64,000 nucleotides of DNA from Fusibacillus kribbianus (GTDB lineage: Bacteria > Bacillota > Clostridia > Lachnospirales > Lachnospiraceae), in NCBI RefSeq assembly GCF_030053595.1, contig NZ_JASGBQ010000001.1, positions 162,382 through 226,381 of the forward strand. The letters run 5' to 3'. The position numbers were made by a program, and so were the translations under genes. Below the pieces are notes generated by a model, which worked only from the letters and a program-made list of their open reading frames with translations, did not search any database and had not been told where the DNA came from. Below, piece after piece: positions 34,380 through 44,295 of this stretch. How positions within the stretch are numbered: position 1 is the first letter of the stretch; each line of letters starts with the position of its first letter.

Positions 34380-35891
34380 TTATACTCCCTGGCAGTAATC
34401 CAGGCTAATCCATCCAGCACCAGACTTCAATCTACCCCATCCCTTATCAGATCCTTTACCCTCTCTAACTTCAACGATAGTGAATACACCTATTCCAGTG
34501 TACTGTCCTGTCTTCGCTGTATTGGTTCCAGCACCTTTCCTGATATTCAAATCCGGAATACTTACCTTCACCAAAAACGGACAATCCACATTACCCATGC
34601 CATCTCCATATCCACCTTCATCCACCTCAGGATAAACCTGCTTTCTATTCCAGTCATAAACTTTATACCCCGGATGCTTATCAGCCATAGTCTTCGCATT
34701 AGTAAGCACTGTATATGCCCCAAGCTGAGAAGCAGCATCCTCCCAACTCTTTCTTACACGGTAATATTTCACCACATCAGAAGCCTCACCAGTAACATCG
34801 TACTGAGTCAGTTTCCACTTCTCAATGATGCTGCAAATTTTTTCTACATAGGTCAGCGAAGTCGCGTACCCGCCATCCTTGATGATCTGTGCCGCCTTCT
34901 TGTAATCAAGACAACCCTTAAGCCCATCATATCTAAGCTTACTGCCATTCTTGGCTCCAAGCAGATAAGCACTGTGGTCTGCAATGGAATCCTCCACACA
35001 ACCATATCTTCGGAAATCAGCCGTAATAGTCACATAGCTTCCATCTGCCTTCTGCTCCTGTGTCTTCTTGGTATAAACAGAGCTGCCATCCCAAGTAGAA
35101 CCGCCCCAGGTATTGCCCGAAAGTGATTTCTTCATTCCAAAACAGTTATTCGCCCCCTGCGCCAGTTCTGATTTTCCATAACCACTCTCCAGAATAAACT
35201 GCGCCATAGACACGGATGCCAAAATCCCTGACTTCTTCTGATCTGCCGTAAACAAAGGCCCAACCTTTGCAATCACCTGTCCCTCAGTCAGATTCTGAAA
35301 CTCTCTTGCCTGCATCCCGGATGGAATCGCTTCTGTTTCTCCACCGCTAAGTCTCGCTGTAACCTTCGCAGCCAAATCCCCCAGTCTTGCATAAAGCCAG
35401 TTCCCCGGACAGCTCTTATTGGCAAACCAACGATGCACGGTAATGAGCATTTCATCCTCCTTCGGCTGATAGTCCAAAGACTTCTTCTTATCCCCAAACC
35501 AAAGCAGCTTCTTCTTTTCATTTCTCTGGCAGATATCCACGCACAAGTCAATCAGCCTGTCATAGACCACCTCATTCATAGCATACGGTTCCACCTTGCC
35601 GGAAGCGCACTCAATGGTAACTGCTCTCTGGTCATTCTCATTGCTGGAAGTACACCAGGAACGATTCTTTTCTTCCACATACAGTCCAACCCTGCCATCC
35701 TTATCAATACCATAATTAGAAGAGGCCTGGGTGGATGGTCTGTAAAACCAATCCCCCAAGCCTTCTGCTGTACACTGTCCTACAACACAGTGCGGCGATA
35801 TTCTGTCAATTCTCTTTGTTCTCTGTCCGGAATGATTCGGACTAAGCAGCGTAAACGCCACCAAAGGACTATTCGTATACCCCATAATCAC
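34380..35891 (-). CDS. Endolysin: amidase, glucosaminidase and SH3 domains
   Basis: 503 residues. An N-terminal amidase-2 type domain (~1-185) with zinc ligands in SPHCVVG and HRWFANKSCPG cuts the MurNAc-alanine bond. A glucosaminidase (GH73-like, ~205-365) follows with SVSMAQFILESGYGKSELAQGANNCFGMK. A bacterial SH3 domain (~440-503, LNIRKGAGTNTAKTG, GWISLDYC) binds the wall. No signal peptide, so it needs the holin upstream. The GTG at 35891 has AAGGA six bases upstream; an ATG two codons later is possible. The reading overlaps the holin stop by four bases. Confidence 0.92.
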   Translation of the reverse strand: MIMGYTNSPLVAFTLLSPNHSGQRTKRIDRISPHCVVGQCTAEGLGDWFYRPSTQASSNYGIDKDGRVGLYVEEKNRSWCTSSNENDQRAVTIECASGKVEPYAMNEVVYDRLIDLCVDICQRNEKKKLLWFGDKKKSLDYQPKEDEMLITVHRWFANKSCPGNWLYARLGDLAAKVTARLSGGETEAIPSGMQAREFQNLTEGQVIAKVGPLFTADQKKSGILASVSMAQFILESGYGKSELAQGANNCFGMKKSLSGNTWGGSTWDGSSVYTKKTQEQKADGSYVTITADFRRYGCVEDSIADHSAYLLGAKNGSKLRYDGLKGCLDYKKAAQIIKDGGYATSLTYVEKICSIIEKWKLTQYDVTGEASDVVKYYRVRKSWEDAASQLGAYTVLTNAKTMADKHPGYKVYDWNRKQVYPEVDEGGYGDGMGNVDCPFLVKVSIPDLNIRKGAGTNTAKTGQYTGIGVFTIVEVREGKGSDKGWGRLKSGAGWISLDYCQGV

Positions 35892-36310
35892 TCACCATCC
35901 TTTTTGTCCTCTTCACTGCGATCATGCAGCTGCTCCAGCACCTTCTTGAGTTTCTCCGGAATCGGCAACCCCAAATGTGCCGCATTCTCCAGCAATGAAA
36001 TCCCCTCATTGCTGAGATAGAAAAAGATCACCGCCGTTCTTAAAATAGAACCATTTCCGATGACCTGCACATCCAACACATTTGCAATTCCTACCAACAT
36101 AAAGATTAACACCTTCCTGCAGATTCCCTTGAAGCCAACCTCGGAAGAAAGCTTCTTATCGGAAATCGCACACATAATTCCCGTGATGTAATCCGCCACC
36201 ACAAATAAAAGTAATGCCAGAATCAAACCGTCACATCCTCCCAGGAAATAGCCAAGCCAGCCCCCAATCCCGGTAAACACAAGCTGCACCATACTCCAAA
36301 ACTCTTTCAT
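35888..36310 (-). CDS. Phage holin, TcdE/phage_holin_4 family
   Basis: 140 residues with three hydrophobic segments (about 8-40, 65-80, 88-105): GGWLGYFLGGCDGLILALLLFVVADYITG is the family signature, and a charged C-terminal tail ends it. It forms membrane holes that release the endolysin. It overlaps the endolysin start by four bases. Confidence 0.92.
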   Translation of the reverse strand: MKEFWSMVQLVFTGIGGWLGYFLGGCDGLILALLLFVVADYITGIMCAISDKKLSSEVGFKGICRKVLIFMLVGIANVLDVQVIGNGSILRTAVIFFYLSNEGISLLENAAHLGLPIPEKLKKVLEQLHDRSEEDKKDGE

Positions 36311-36394
36311 ATCCTCTCATCCTCCTTAAAATGTATATAGAAGAAGCAGCTGCCCCTCTTAGAGCAACTGCCTCATCCCAAAATTCCATCCCTA

Positions 36395-37795
36395 TCAGCT
36401 GTCCTCTTCCGTCAGCTCATAGGTAATCTTCATCGTCTTATCCGTAGTCTTCACCACGGCAGTACTCAGATTGTTGATACTGGCCAGATACGGTGTCAGC
36501 AAAAAGCACATCCTGTAATCTGAGCCATAATTACCGCCCCAGCCAAAGCAGAATTCCTTGTACTGAAAAAGCGGCGTACCCAGATTCAGAAGCCTTGTAC
36601 TTCCAACCGTCTGCACTACCGTATCATCCGGCTTAATTTGATAATCCCATCCGATAATCAGGTCATTTACCATAAACAGATAATTCGCACAGGTTCCGGA
36701 ACCGGTCTGAGACTTCCCGGCAGAAGTAAATCCAAAAGGAATCAATGTCACATCCGTGGAATTACTGAGATTGATTTTATAAATGCCTGCATCGTCATAA
36801 GCTGTCAGATACAGATAACCATTACGGATAACACCTCTCACACCACGCTGAGCATAAGTATCAACCTTGAAATACCCAATCGCCTTCAAATAACAGTTGG
36901 ATAAGGTCCATATACCTTCTGTCATGGTGTAATCATCCTTTTTAATCTTCACCCAGTACATCTTGGCATCTCCGGAAGAATTCGCCTGATTGGCAAACCC
37001 ATACCAGTACCCGTCATGCCCGTCCAGAAAATCTCCATAAGGTGTATAGCTTCCGATAAACTTAAAGGTACTGCAGGGAATGACCTTCTCTTCCAGCAGG
37101 TCATTGGTCGTATCATTCAGCCTGTCATTCAGTCCCAGAGTAAACACCGGAAGCCTTCTCTTATGGATAATCACAGAGCTGTCCTGGAACCGCATGCTGA
37201 TTAGGATATTGTTCTCAAAATCCACCTCCACCGCACTGAACAGCTCTGCAAGCTCCTCCACGGTCTGCGTCTCAAGTCTTGTTTCCATGATCTGATAAAA
37301 GGCAGCTTTGGAATTCTCCATACTGCCATAAGCAGCCACACCGCCCTGTTTGGAAGTCAGTGCCACCGCTGCAATGGTTCCATTTCCCTGACTTGGTGTA
37401 AACTCCCACACAAACCGGTAACCGTTATCAAGTGGCTTACTCTCTGTCAGATTCATACTTCCCCTTGCCACGTCTGCAGTGGCATTGACATCGTTGGAGG
37501 CATATGCCACCGGGAGCTTTGCAGTGGATGGATAAATATTGTCCGCATCCTCTGTCAAAGCTTCCGAATAAAGCAGTATGCCCCCAATCATGTTAGGGCA
37601 GATGGGAATCAGATTATTATTCCAGAGCAGATGCGTATCATACTCCCCTGCCACAGAATAAAAAATACCCATAGGATTCAAACCCAGGATATGATTTACC
37701 GCATTCGTCACCATATTCTCTTCCTGTACTCTTTCCACCACTTCCCCGGTGGCATCGTCAATCATCTCGATGACCATATTTCCTTTCAGCTTCAT
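36395..37795 (-). CDS. Tail fibre or receptor-binding protein, probable
   Basis: 466 residues with no catalytic motif recognised. It begins KLKGNMVIEMIDDATGEVVER; the central part is rich in Asn, Gly, Tyr and Trp (for example DGHDGYWYGFANQANSSGDAKMYWVKIKK) as in beta-structured tail fibres. Position between the tail-tip gene and the holin is the usual place for the distal fibre. Identification is from position and composition. Confidence 0.6.
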   Translation of the reverse strand: MKLKGNMVIEMIDDATGEVVERVQEENMVTNAVNHILGLNPMGIFYSVAGEYDTHLLWNNNLIPICPNMIGGILLYSEALTEDADNIYPSTAKLPVAYASNDVNATADVARGSMNLTESKPLDNGYRFVWEFTPSQGNGTIAAVALTSKQGGVAAYGSMENSKAAFYQIMETRLETQTVEELAELFSAVEVDFENNILISMRFQDSSVIIHKRRLPVFTLGLNDRLNDTTNDLLEEKVIPCSTFKFIGSYTPYGDFLDGHDGYWYGFANQANSSGDAKMYWVKIKKDDYTMTEGIWTLSNCYLKAIGYFKVDTYAQRGVRGVIRNGYLYLTAYDDAGIYKINLSNSTDVTLIPFGFTSAGKSQTGSGTCANYLFMVNDLIIGWDYQIKPDDTVVQTVGSTRLLNLGTPLFQYKEFCFGWGGNYGSDYRMCFLLTPYLASINNLSTAVVKTTDKTMKITYELTEEDS

Positions 37796-37801
37796 CCTTA
37801 C

Positions 37802-39748
37802 CTACCTTTCCACCGGCATAGCAAACGCGCCGATTCCAATTCTTCCATGAACCACATCCCTGTAGGTTCTCTTCACAAGCTCATCAATCTTCCAGGTGAT
37901 ATTCTCATCAACAGCGGTCATCTGAAGCACACCACCGACTTTTACTTTCTTAATGGTTTCCTCTATCTTAATCTCACCATCCCAGGCTTCCCCGGCACCC
38001 ATAGACTGACCCATAATCGCGGCAAGACAGTCTCCGGTATCCACCGTAACCGTTCCACCCGTTGCCCTTGCATACACATTGAAAATATTTCTGTAATTCG
38101 CCACCAGATTCTCAATCGGATAATACAGCATGATGGAATGCTTTCCGGAATGCCAGGTTTCTTCCGGCTGATGAATCTCGATGATGTTATCATTAAACTC
38201 AAAGGTAAAATGAACCACCACCTGACCGTCTTCCTTCCAGACTACAGGCAGTTCCACAGACAGCGTCTGCTCTTTTGTCTTGCCAATCACCTTAGGCTCC
38301 TCAGATATATCTCCCTCTGACGCATCCCCCGTAGCGACACCACCATCTTCAGAGCCGGTAACCTCACTTTCTGTACCATTTTCTTCCTCAGGCAGCGCCT
38401 CTTCAACTTTCTCTGTAACTTCCACCGAAGGAATCACCACATCCCCTCTTGCAACCACAGACCTTTCCACCTGGTCTGCATTCACTACCACAATCACAGA
38501 CCCAAAGAACTGCGCCATAACCGCTTCATTCGGTGCAAACTCGATGGATATGATCTTCACATCACTCTCACCTACCGTAAAAGAGCTGGCATTGGTAAAG
38601 GTATGAATACCAATCTTGCCAGCTTCCTTATTATCTATGATCTGATTCAACAGACCGCTGATGTTCTTATCATTCTTGGACTTAGCATGTGCCAGTCTCG
38701 GATTCTTACCCACACCCTTCAGTGTGTGCTTCCCACCAATCTTACACTGCATGGAAGTGATAGCAGATATCCTGTTTTCGTCTGCCTGTCCACCCTTAAA
38801 CCGGATCACATCTCCCAAGTCTAAAGCGGGATTTCCAATAGTGTCTGAATCAAAGGGAACATAATCCACAACAGCCAGGTCATTTAAGATATTCATGCAC
38901 AGCTGCTCTCTGGTCTCTTTCAAGCCAAACTGCAACAGCGGATTCACTCCAAGATTCATTGTCAGCCCATCATCCGGTTCAAGATGATAATACTCTGCCG
39001 TTTCCGTTTTCATGTTGGTAGAAGAAACCGCTGTGTATCTTGTGATAAAATCGGAAAAGCTGCTTGTAAAGCGGTGCTTTGTTTCCAGTTCCATCACCGG
39101 CTCATTACCATACTTCCTCAGCTCCAGCTTACCCTCTCTGTTGATACAGAAAAACCCACCAAGAACCTGCCCCACATAGTAGAGCACATCCCGGTAGGTC
39201 TCAATATCATTCTCCGTATAAATGGAAAGCAGCTCTGTTCCATTGGGCATCGCTTCATAGTCTGCCTGGCTCTGTGCCATCTCTACCTTACAGGCCTTGC
39301 AGCACAGGCTCACAAAATCATACACCGTGCCGATGGTTTCAAAGCCATTGAAGCTTTTATCAAACCGAAGCATAAAATCATAGGCTTTCAGCTCCAACGT
39401 CTTGATATTTCGGTTAGCCTCCGACACCTCAAAGATTCCCATTGGAACCCCTTCATAAGAGCCATCCGGTAACTTCAGATGATAGAACAATTCCACCAGA
39501 GCATCTTCCAAAGTATATCTATCAATGTCAGATAATAACGTAATCCCCATCTCCACTGCATACACCGTACCAAGCTCAATCTCCGTAGAGCCGCAGCACT
39601 GACTTGAAATGTAGCCACTTCCCTTTACGATATCATCAGCACCAAACTCATGTATGGTACCCTTCGTTGTCGTAATCCTTCCTGACCAATAATATCTTCT
39701 TGTGTTCTCCTGCACCGCTTGCAGGAACGCTTCACTAACCGGATACAA
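37802..39748 (-). CDS. Tail tip / baseplate protein
   Basis: 648 residues. The first ~330 (YPVSEAFLQAVQENTRRYYWSGRITTTKG, FEVSEANRNIKTLELKAYDFMLRFDKSF) resemble the N-terminal region of phage minor structural (tail-associated) proteins of the gp27 hub type. A Glu/Ser/Asp-rich linker near 440-490 is followed by a beta-rich C-terminal part. Expected at the tail tip, contacting the tape measure and fibre. GGAGGTGGT precedes the ATG. The extra gene at 39801 separates it from the other tail genes. Confidence 0.75.
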   Translation of the reverse strand: MYPVSEAFLQAVQENTRRYYWSGRITTTKGTIHEFGADDIVKGSGYISSQCCGSTEIELGTVYAVEMGITLLSDIDRYTLEDALVELFYHLKLPDGSYEGVPMGIFEVSEANRNIKTLELKAYDFMLRFDKSFNGFETIGTVYDFVSLCCKACKVEMAQSQADYEAMPNGTELLSIYTENDIETYRDVLYYVGQVLGGFFCINREGKLELRKYGNEPVMELETKHRFTSSFSDFITRYTAVSSTNMKTETAEYYHLEPDDGLTMNLGVNPLLQFGLKETREQLCMNILNDLAVVDYVPFDSDTIGNPALDLGDVIRFKGGQADENRISAITSMQCKIGGKHTLKGVGKNPRLAHAKSKNDKNISGLLNQIIDNKEAGKIGIHTFTNASSFTVGESDVKIISIEFAPNEAVMAQFFGSVIVVVNADQVERSVVARGDVVIPSVEVTEKVEEALPEEENGTESEVTGSEDGGVATGDASEGDISEEPKVIGKTKEQTLSVELPVVWKEDGQVVVHFTFEFNDNIIEIHQPEETWHSGKHSIMLYYPIENLVANYRNIFNVYARATGGTVTVDTGDCLAAIMGQSMGAGEAWDGEIKIEETIKKVKVGGVLQMTAVDENITWKIDELVKRTYRDVVHGRIGIGAFAMPVER

Positions 39749-39763
39749 AAGACCACCTCCAAT

Positions 39764-39796
39764 AAAATAGGCATCTGCATACTTGCAAATGCCTTA
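39764..39796 (-). terminator. Terminator after the extra gene in the tail module
   Basis: Minus strand: AGGCAT (39789-39794) pairs with ATGCCT (39769-39774), with inner pairing in the loop and an AT-rich tract after it. Confidence 0.5.
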
Positions 39797-39800
39797 ACTA

Positions 39801-40841
39801 TCACATAATTAAATGTTTTTGATTAGACCTTAGATACTGTTCAATGCTAAATCTATGACAAACACTAAATACTTCCGGAGGTGCTTTTTCAAAGTCTGAA
39901 GCCTTAATTATAGGACAGAAATCATACCCAATTGCAAGTTTAACACCCATACGGTCTTTATATTTATATGGTTCACAAAATCCAATAATATAGTACTTTT
40001 TATTTCTCTCCAAACTATTGACATCAACAACCTTTTCTATATCCGGACGATATATATTTATGTGATCGCAAATAGTTAATGTACGACAGCCTTGAATATA
40101 GGGGCGAATTGTCGTGAAAGTCACATGCTTATCCCAACTCTTCTTATACTTTCCTGTCAAGATGACAGGTCTTCCTTGACACTTTTCTAATTCTTCTCTG
40201 ACGTAATTCTTAAGATACTTGTCGTCTTTTTGTTCTCCATATTCTACATCTATTGTTTTTATTAATTCTCCTTTATGAAATCTGTAAGAACCAGCGTCGT
40301 ATTGAAGCATTTCATTGTCAAGAAAAAGCCTTAAATCTCTTCCATTTTGTGTTTTATTTGAGATACATGAAGAATTAAAAACAAAATCAAAAATGGTTTT
40401 TGAGCAAAGCTGCTTTCTAATACCATCCCATTCAACATTGTTCTTTCTTTGAAGTTTCTTTATCTCAACAGTATTCTTCTCTCCATGAAAACTGAACTGA
40501 AATCCCCAGAATACAATCATCAATATTCCATTCGATTTACCCTCATCATAAAATACATCTATTGTTTTGGGCTGATTTATATCCTCTATACCTTTTAACA
40601 GATTATATAGATGCCTTCTAAATCTGTAACCCAATTTTGCTTCATTTTGTTTTACATATGTATTCAACAAGTTCAACGCGGCGCATCCCAAAAATGCATC
40701 CGGAACCTTTTCATAATGTACATAATTCAAAAGAACCAAACATTTCGCAGCATCTTTATCAGATACTGTTTCCTTCTCTTCATTCTTTTGTAAAGCCAAA
40801 ACTATATTTTTAAGTTCATTGACCTCATCTTTGAATCCCAT
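39801..40841 (-). CDS. Extra gene in tail module (moron candidate), unknown
   Basis: 346 residues, no recognised domain. An N-terminal helical part (1-~95) is followed by a region rich in Lys, Tyr, Phe and Ile (FYDEGKSNGILMIVFWGFQF, RPVILTGKYKKSWDKHVTF). It is clearly more AT-rich than the tail genes on both sides, has a CGGAG ribosome site, a possible AT-rich promoter near 40870-40902 and its own terminator, all marks of a separately transcribed insertion. Such genes often serve superinfection exclusion or host defence; not shown here. Confidence 0.7.
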   Translation of the reverse strand: MGFKDEVNELKNIVLALQKNEEKETVSDKDAAKCLVLLNYVHYEKVPDAFLGCAALNLLNTYVKQNEAKLGYRFRRHLYNLLKGIEDINQPKTIDVFYDEGKSNGILMIVFWGFQFSFHGEKNTVEIKKLQRKNNVEWDGIRKQLCSKTIFDFVFNSSCISNKTQNGRDLRLFLDNEMLQYDAGSYRFHKGELIKTIDVEYGEQKDDKYLKNYVREELEKCQGRPVILTGKYKKSWDKHVTFTTIRPYIQGCRTLTICDHINIYRPDIEKVVDVNSLERNKKYYIIGFCEPYKYKDRMGVKLAIGYDFCPIIKASDFEKAPPEVFSVCHRFSIEQYLRSNQKHLIM

Positions 40842-40909
40842 AATACCAACTCCGATTTAATACAATTTATATCTATATTACTATATATGGTTGTGATTTC
40901 AAACTTATT

Positions 40910-41272
40910 TTACATCTCTTTCAGCGTGAAACTCACAATCCACAGTCCCTTATAGCTCGTATCCTTCTTAAGCTTTGCCTTGAATCCTTCCACATACATT
41001 TCCGTCTGCCTCACACTTGCAGTTTCCGGATCAAAGAACCCAACCCGAATCTTCTCCTGCTGTTTATACCCGGTAAGTAATCTCATCCACTTCTGGGTAA
41101 CAGAGAAGGAAACAGAAATAGTCACAACACCAGTTCTCACCACATCCCTCTGCACGGTTCCTGCTTCTGTTTCTCCACCACTGTCTGCTTCCTTATCTGC
41201 CATATCCACTTCATAACTATCCGGCAGAGGAAGATCCACGCCATCAAAATTCAAATATTGAAAAAATGCCAT
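40910..41272 (-). CDS. Distal tail / tail-assembly protein (DUF6711-like)
   Basis: 120 residues starting MAFFQYLNFDGVDLPLPDSYEVD, with a central RTGVVTISVSFSVTQKWMRLLTGY and ending KKDTSYKGLWIVSFTLKEM, beta-rich. The order after the tape measure is that of a small distal tail protein. The stop of the tape measure gene lies three bases from it. Confidence 0.65.
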   Translation of the reverse strand: MAFFQYLNFDGVDLPLPDSYEVDMADKEADSGGETEAGTVQRDVVRTGVVTISVSFSVTQKWMRLLTGYKQQEKIRVGFFDPETASVRQTEMYVEGFKAKLKKDTSYKGLWIVSFTLKEM

Positions 41273-41275
41273 CGC

Positions 41276-44107
41276 TTATCTCCCTCCACTTCTTAGATTT
41301 GCTCTCTGCTGGGCATTCACAATCACTTCATCCAGCATCGTACCGCCAAGGTACACAGGAATGACTATATCTCCATTGCCACCACTAACAGATGAAACTG
41401 CATCCTTAATTGCTGATACAAAACTTCCCATATCTGCACTTGATACAGAACCACCACCTGCCATTGCCATCTGACCTGCATTCACCTGAGGATTCACCAC
41501 CATATCTGCCGCAAGTCCACTGACCGCATCCTTTACCATGCCCTTGCTCTTCTCAATACCCTTAGCCAGTCCAGACATAAAGTCAGGCATCCAGCTCTCG
41601 TATTCCGTCAGAGGTCCTTCATCCGGTACGGAGAAATGCAGGAAGGATTTGATTGCGTCAGCCACACTGCAAACCGCATCCTTCACCTTTCCGATGCAGG
41701 ACTTGATACCATTCACAATGCCATTGATGATATCAGCACCCCAGCTGAACGCCGAAGAAGCCAGATTCTTAATGAAATTCACCGCATTTGTAAATCCATT
41801 CTTGATGGTGTTATAGATACCCGAAATGGTATTCTTAATCCCATTCCACATCGCACTGAAAGCAGTGGACACCGCCGTCTTAATGGCATTCACAACGGTA
41901 GTCACCGTGTTCTTAATGCCGTTCCAAACTGTCGTGATGGTATTCTTGATGCCATTAACCACTGTGGTAACCACATTTTTGATGGCATTCCACACTGTAG
42001 AAAATACCGTCTTAATGGCATTCAGCACAGCCATAATTGCTGTCTTAATAGTATTCCATGCAGTAGTAAGGAATGTACTGATTGCCTTAACAACCGTAGT
42101 CACCACGGTCTTGATTCCATTCCAGATGGTCGTAAAGAAGGTGGAAATCGCATTCCAGATTGTCTCAGCCACAGACTTAATTGTATTCCACATCGTACTA
42201 AGGAAGTTACTGATTGCATTTACAACGGTAGTAAAGGTATTCTTGATTCCTTCCCAAAGCCCGGTAAAGAAAGAAGCCAAGCCATTCCAAACCGTTTCCG
42301 CTGTAGTCTTGATAAACTCCCATGCCGCCGCAAAGAATTCCTTCAAGGCTTCCCAGACTGCAACCGCAATCTCCTTGATGCTTTCCCACAAATCAATCCA
42401 GAACTGCCGGAACTCATCACAGTTATTCCAAAGATAGATAAACGCCGCCACCAAGGCCACAATAGCAGCAATAATCAGAACAATCGGATTGGCAAGCATG
42501 GTGGCATTCAGTGCCAGAAATGCAGTCTTCACTGCCTTAATCACACCCACCACCTTTGGCACAATGGTCATAATCGTACCCACTGCCGTAATGATTTTGC
42601 CAATGATAATCAGTACCGGGCCCAGCGCCGCCGCAATCAGTGCAACCGTCACAATGGTTTCCTTCACACCGTCCGGCATACTGTTTAGTACATCAATAAA
42701 ACCCTGCACCCATCCAACAATCTTTTTCACCGCCGGTAACAGAATCTCGCCAAAAGAAATGGCCAGCTCCTGCAACTGAGATTTCAGTATAGTGAGCTGA
42801 CCTTCCAGGTTATTATTCATGGTGTCTGCCATACTCTGTGCAGCACCGTTACAGTTATCTATCGCTCCTGAGAGCTTCGCAATGTCCCCTTCTCCTGCAT
42901 TCATAAGTGCAAGGAAACCTGACATAGCATTCTTTCCAACCAGACTTTCTGCAGCCGCAGCCTTCTCCGATTCTGACAAACCACTAAATGCTGTTCTACA
43001 GTCAGCCAGAATATCCGACAAATCCCTCATGGAACCATCTGCATTGGTGGTGGCAACTGTTACCTCACCAATATTTTCCCCACAAATCTTAACCTCTCCG
43101 GAAAGATTTGTCATAATAGTTCGAAGGGAAGTACCTGCCTGAGTGGACTTGATTCCCGCATTCGCCATCAGACCAATCGCTTCAGCAGTATCTTCAACTG
43201 AAAACCCCAAAGCGCCTGCAATCGGCGCACAGTACTTAAAGGTCTCACCCATCATCGATACATTTGTATTGGCATTACTTGAAGCCGCCGCCAATACATC
43301 TGCAAAATGCCCCGAATCCTGAGCTGACAAGCCAAAGGCGGTAAGTGCATCCGTTACGATATCAGAAGTGGTCGCCAAATCTTCTCCCGAAGCAGCCGCC
43401 AGGTTCATAACTCCTTCGATACCGGAAAGCATGTCCTCTGTCTTCCAGCCAGCCATTGCCATGTAGTTCATAGCCTCAGCCGCTTCCGATGCAGAGAACT
43501 TCGTCTTGCTTCCCATCTCCCTGGCTTTCTTTGTAAGAGCCTCCAAATCACTACCGGTAGCTCCCGATACCGCCGCCACCTTACTCATGGCAGCTTCAAA
43601 ATCTGCCGCAGTCTTAACCGATGCCGTACCAAGAGCCGTTACTGTCGCAGTAACCGGAAGAAGTTTCTTTCCCGCCCCTTCAATGTTACTACCCACATCC
43701 TTTAACTTCTCACCAGTGGCAGAAATCTTCTGTAATGCCGTAGCTGACTGGTTCGCCTGCTCCTCCAGTCTCTTTAACTCATTCTCAGTTTCAATAATCT
43801 CTCTTTGCAGAGCATCATACTGATCCTTGGAAATCGTTCCATCATTCAGAGCCTTTTCTGCCTGCTCCGCTGCAGTCTTTAAAGTCTCCAGCTTCTCCTT
43901 CGTTTCCTTAACCGCATCCCCAAGCAGCTTATGCTTCTGAGCCAAAAGTTCCGTATTACCAGGATCCAGCTTAAGAAGCTTTTCCACATCCTTAAGCTGT
44001 GCCTGCGTATTCCTGATTTCGGTATTAACGCCCTTTAATGCTGTTTGAAGTTTCGTGGTATCGCCGCCGATTTCAATGGTGATACCTTTAATTCTCGATG
44101 CAGCCAT
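41276..44107 (-). CDS. Tail tape measure protein
   Basis: 943 residues, the longest phage protein in view, sets tail length. Starts with coiled coil LQTALKGVNTEIRNTQAQLKDVEKLLKLDPGNTELL. The TP901-type core (~150-480) has FSASEAAEAMNYMAMAGW, and hydrophobic segments follow (~500-570). From about 570 to 780 are repeats of VWNxIKxxxTTVxNAI type with regular Trp. GGGAGG precedes the ATG. The repeat-rich part also opens long frames on the other strand, which are shadows. Confidence 0.95.
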   Translation of the reverse strand: MAASRIKGITIEIGGDTTKLQTALKGVNTEIRNTQAQLKDVEKLLKLDPGNTELLAQKHKLLGDAVKETKEKLETLKTAAEQAEKALNDGTISKDQYDALQREIIETENELKRLEEQANQSATALQKISATGEKLKDVGSNIEGAGKKLLPVTATVTALGTASVKTAADFEAAMSKVAAVSGATGSDLEALTKKAREMGSKTKFSASEAAEAMNYMAMAGWKTEDMLSGIEGVMNLAAASGEDLATTSDIVTDALTAFGLSAQDSGHFADVLAAASSNANTNVSMMGETFKYCAPIAGALGFSVEDTAEAIGLMANAGIKSTQAGTSLRTIMTNLSGEVKICGENIGEVTVATTNADGSMRDLSDILADCRTAFSGLSESEKAAAAESLVGKNAMSGFLALMNAGEGDIAKLSGAIDNCNGAAQSMADTMNNNLEGQLTILKSQLQELAISFGEILLPAVKKIVGWVQGFIDVLNSMPDGVKETIVTVALIAAALGPVLIIIGKIITAVGTIMTIVPKVVGVIKAVKTAFLALNATMLANPIVLIIAAIVALVAAFIYLWNNCDEFRQFWIDLWESIKEIAVAVWEALKEFFAAAWEFIKTTAETVWNGLASFFTGLWEGIKNTFTTVVNAISNFLSTMWNTIKSVAETIWNAISTFFTTIWNGIKTVVTTVVKAISTFLTTAWNTIKTAIMAVLNAIKTVFSTVWNAIKNVVTTVVNGIKNTITTVWNGIKNTVTTVVNAIKTAVSTAFSAMWNGIKNTISGIYNTIKNGFTNAVNFIKNLASSAFSWGADIINGIVNGIKSCIGKVKDAVCSVADAIKSFLHFSVPDEGPLTEYESWMPDFMSGLAKGIEKSKGMVKDAVSGLAADMVVNPQVNAGQMAMAGGGSVSSADMGSFVSAIKDAVSSVSGGNGDIVIPVYLGGTMLDEVIVNAQQRANLRSGGR

Positions 44108-44121
44108 ACCGAACCTCCCTT

Positions 44122-44295
44122 CTAAAACCGGTCAAAATCAGCCTGTGTAGCAATCACACTGTACTTCCTGTCCGCATCCTGGTCATTTCCGCTCTCCACA
44201 TACATGTCATTCACCATTCCGATGGTCAAAAGATCCAAATCCCGAATCGAGATTCCCAGCTGAACGCATCGGAGCAGAAACAGCGGTGTTGTCAT
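44122..44295 (-). CDS. Tail assembly chaperone, second part (GpT-like)
   Basis: 57 residues, MTTPLFLLRCVQLGISIRDLDLLTIGMVND... It lies in the -1 frame relative to the preceding gene, whose stop it overlaps by four bases (ATGA). In siphophages the two parts are joined at low level by a programmed -1 frameshift, and a slippery run lies 22 bases upstream. It may be made as the fusion only, as a free protein, or both. Confidence 0.75.
   Translation of the reverse strand: MTTPLFLLRCVQLGISIRDLDLLTIGMVNDMYVESGNDQDADRKYSVIATQADFDRF

Noticed and set aside
41636..42688. 350-residue plus-strand frame in the tape measure gene
   Set aside because: Shadow created by the repeated Trp/Asn/Ile codons of the tape measure protein.
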